Shown: positions 63,501 through 64,000 of the stretch, piece by piece
Layout of the letters: each line of letters starts with the position of its first letter
Position numbering within the stretch: position 1 is the first letter of the stretch
NCBI RefSeq assembly: GCF_027270315.1
Contig: NZ_CP114413.1
Location: 7,626,001-7,690,000 of the forward strand
Length of the DNA stretch: 64,000 bases
Reading direction: 5' to 3'
Source of the DNA: Streptomyces cinnabarinus
GTDB lineage: Bacteria > Actinomycetota > Actinomycetes > Streptomycetales > Streptomycetaceae
Program-made: the position numbers and the translations under genes
The notes under the pieces: generated by a model
Databases searched by the model: none
The model's input: the letters and a program-made list of their open reading frames with translations, nothing else
Told to the model about the DNA's origin: nothing

Positions 63501-63763
63501 TCGGAGAGGTTGAGCTGGCCGATCGTGGACAGCAGTGTCGCGGCGGACACCGCGGCGAAGTTGAGGCCCACGGTCCGCGCGTCGTACCAGTGCGTGGCGA
63601 ACACCCAGAAGACGGCTCCCAGGGCGGTGCTGACGAGCGAGCTGACGGCCAGGAGATGTCCGTTGCGCAGCAAGGGGTCACTCGGCAGCACCGCGGCCAG
63701 CCTCGCCCGCATGGCCGCAGGTTTCGCTGTGGCGTCGGGCGGAAGAGTTCGGCCTGATTGCAC
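60533..63763 (-). CDS. Flippase-glycosyltransferase-polysaccharide deacetylase triple fusion
   Basis: 1076 aa in one uninterrupted frame. (1) Residues ~1-430: Wzx/MATE-type flippase with about 12 hydrophobic helices. (2) ~463-800: GT2 glycosyltransferase (ISVVICVYTEDRWADILAAVDSV; DxD region AFLDDDAVAEPDW; QxxRW-like end). (3) ~812-1076: polysaccharide deacetylase (NodB) with ITFDDGYLG, GGHSHSHP and FAYPYGYSD. Internal ATGs at 62377 (AAGGAGAAG, spacing ~6) and 61330 (GGGAGC) could start the GT and deacetylase separately, but no stop separates them. GTG 63763 has GAAGG. It would flip, extend and deacetylate one glycan. Confidence 0.88.
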   Translation of the reverse strand: MQSGRTLPPDATAKPAAMRARLAAVLPSDPLLRNGHLLAVSSLVSTALGAVFWVFATHWYDARTVGLNFAAVSAATLLSTIGQLNLSDFLVRFLPSAERRTRKLILTCYAVSMVCSMLAATVFLLLVPVVAPGLDFLLNPLTAVFFVTYTAGYAVFVLQDGALTGVRSPGWVVNENLIFAVVKIALLAAGAALALFAGILISWAGALVVAVVVANYVLLRRAVPRHEREARDAERPPRLVGYAAADYVGSLFRIAAYSLVPLLVLNTMGADHSAYFQIAWSVGCIPYLLVANMGSSLIVESARDPRQLTRHAIRVLRHSALAMACAAVAIIVLAPTLLSFFGPQYAQEGTTLLRLLALSALPNTLVSLAIDVARVRRQLRLVVGLQLTLCVLVLGLSHLLLPVLGLAGAGTAWLAAECLLAVYLLIRRSHWLFPGPENAWPDDSRPGDPVPAQDRAPGKEKTMTRTDISVVICVYTEDRWADILAAVDSVRRQSRAASEILLVVDHNRKLLDRLERRYDNHRTVEHRGPPVRVLANTGPRGLSAGRNSGIAASRGTVVAFLDDDAVAEPDWLRHMASAYIDPRVMAVGGRTVPAWASGHRPAWFPAEFDWVVGGAYKGLPRGRAPVRNVLGGNASYRRTAFDAVGGFATGIGRDGDKHPLGCEETEFCIRLTNARPEAVLLLDDRAVIHHKVPAARERFSYFRHRTYAEGLSKAQVTRHVGMGKGLESERRYTTRVLPAGVARGLRDTLLGRRGGAGRAGAIVTGVVSAAAGYAVGTIRGRGNRSPFHIPEVPSVPDHGPRGPGGTRELPEMTSVPILMYHSVAQTPASSMRALSVSPDAFAEQMRLLAEREYTTMTTAQLAAAWRGELPLPRRCVLITFDDGYLGVHRNALDTLREFRFTATLFVATGWLRGPHEIHGAALDTMLGWDEVRELAAEGVEIGGHSHSHPQLDQIPTDALHDELGRCKEIITEQLGTPPASFAYPYGYSDRRVRQAVRAAGFTQALVVGNAAAAPDQSPFALRRMTVRRSTGIEEFARLVEGRAIARNFARDRALTQGYALVRGSRRLMRKASRAHV

Positions 63764-63806
63764 GGCTTGCCTTCGATCCCCGCGCAAGGGCTGGGAGGCC
63801 CTGCGC

Positions 63807-63820
63807 GTTTACGGTGTATA
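63807..63820. promoter_or_regulatory. Operator C downstream of the fusion-gene promoter
   Basis: GTTTACGGTGTATA, the shared motif, continuing into a TGTAT-AG-ATACA palindrome (63815-63826). It lies near the expected transcription start, 44 bp before the GTG at 63763. Confidence 0.6.
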
Positions 63821-63825
63821 GATAC

Positions 63826-63853
63826 ATCATAAGCGACGAGATCGCGCAGTCAA
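63826..63853 (-). promoter_or_regulatory. Housekeeping-sigma promoter of the fusion operon
   Basis: On the minus strand: TTGACT (63848-63853), 16-nt spacer, TATGAT (63826-63831), a close match to the -35/-10 consensus. The -35 overlaps the stop codon of the upstream partial gene. Confidence 0.75.
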
Positions 63854-64000
63854 GAAGTCGCCCGTGGCAGGGCAGGTGCCAGCGCCGCGACCGAAGTGAG
63901 AAGCGCGAGTACGAGCAGGGCCCGCGTGAGGGTGAAGACACCGCCGAGGAAAAGTGCCTCGGCGACCAGGGCCGAAACCGAAAGGCTGAGCGCGCCGGCG
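63850..64000 (-). CDS. C-terminus of a membrane protein (continues past the window edge)
   Basis: Last 49 residues of a protein entering from the right, ending at TGA 63850-63852. Sequence is hydrophobic helix (AGALSLSVSALVAEALFLGG), then TLTRALLVLALLTSVAALAP and a short polar tail. Family not recognised from this part; being co-directional with the polysaccharide genes it may be an O-antigen ligase or polymerase, but that is a guess. Confidence 0.6.
   Translation of the reverse strand, partial: AGALSLSVSALVAEALFLGGVFTLTRALLVLALLTSVAALAPALPRATS

Noticed and set aside
63678..63941. A minus-strand 87-codon frame at the right edge
   Set aside because: It overlaps the start of the fusion gene out of frame and crosses its promoter; the hydrophobic frame ending at 63850 is the better explanation of that DNA.

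Overview
The window is high-GC actinobacterial chromosome and is almost certainly Streptomyces. Codons are strongly biased to G/C in third position, many genes start with GTG, stops and starts often overlap (TGATG, ATGA, GTGA), and several typical Streptomyces loci are present: the hopanoid operon, a conservon, a ydaO riboswitch in front of a cell-wall hydrolase, furA-katG, and paired Methyltransf_19 proteins. Gene order at the left matches what I recall of the S. coelicolor hopanoid cluster (SCO6759-SCO6771).

Layout. (1) 1-12129: hopanoid operon, entered inside hpnD. It runs through a 46-aa coupling micro-gene, hpnE, a polyprenyl diphosphate synthase, squalene-hopene cyclase, hpnG, hpnH, the MEP-pathway genes ispG and dxs, an hpnO-like aminotransferase, an XRE-cupin regulator preceded by two tandem palindromes, and a 42-aa membrane protein. 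The operon therefore combines isoprenoid precursor supply, squalene synthesis, cyclisation and side-chain building. (2) 12145-18820: tyrosine phosphatase, c-di-AMP-riboswitch-controlled LysM/M23 peptidase, SGNH hydrolase, a TetR regulator beside a Glu/Leu/Phe/Val dehydrogenase with a palindromic operator, and an MBL-fold hydrolase. (3) 19264-23194: conservon (sensor kinase-like, roadblock, DUF742, Ras-like GTPase) plus a GAF protein. (4) 23370-26529: threonine catabolism (tdh, kbl, LysR). (5) 26596-31062: B12-binding-type radical SAM protein interrupted by an amber codon near its C-terminus, XRE-cupin, GNAT, MmcQ/YjbR, MFS, tRNA-Pro(GGG). (6) 31130-53500: mixed metabolic genes, including katG/furA, a FluG-like pair (amidohydrolase plus glutamine synthetase-like ligase), two Methyltransf_19 paralogues, a K+ channel, thiolase, TSUP permease, HAD phosphatase, cobK and cobF, drug exporter, a second identical tRNA-Pro, and a TetR regulator.

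(7) 52757-64000 is the most unusual part. It looks like a surface or secreted polysaccharide locus. It holds a GH15-type hydrolase, galE, a flavin oxidoreductase, an ATP-grasp ligase, a GH39-like secreted glycosidase, and a 1076-aa protein joining a flippase, a family-2 glycosyltransferase and a polysaccharide deacetylase in one frame. A membrane protein continues past the window edge. Three promoter regions in this locus (53551, 56531, 63807) carry the same 14-bp motif, GTTTACGnyGTAyA. One of them lies in front of the TetR gene, which suggests a dedicated local regulon.

All functional calls come from reading motifs and family resemblance by eye. No database search was run.
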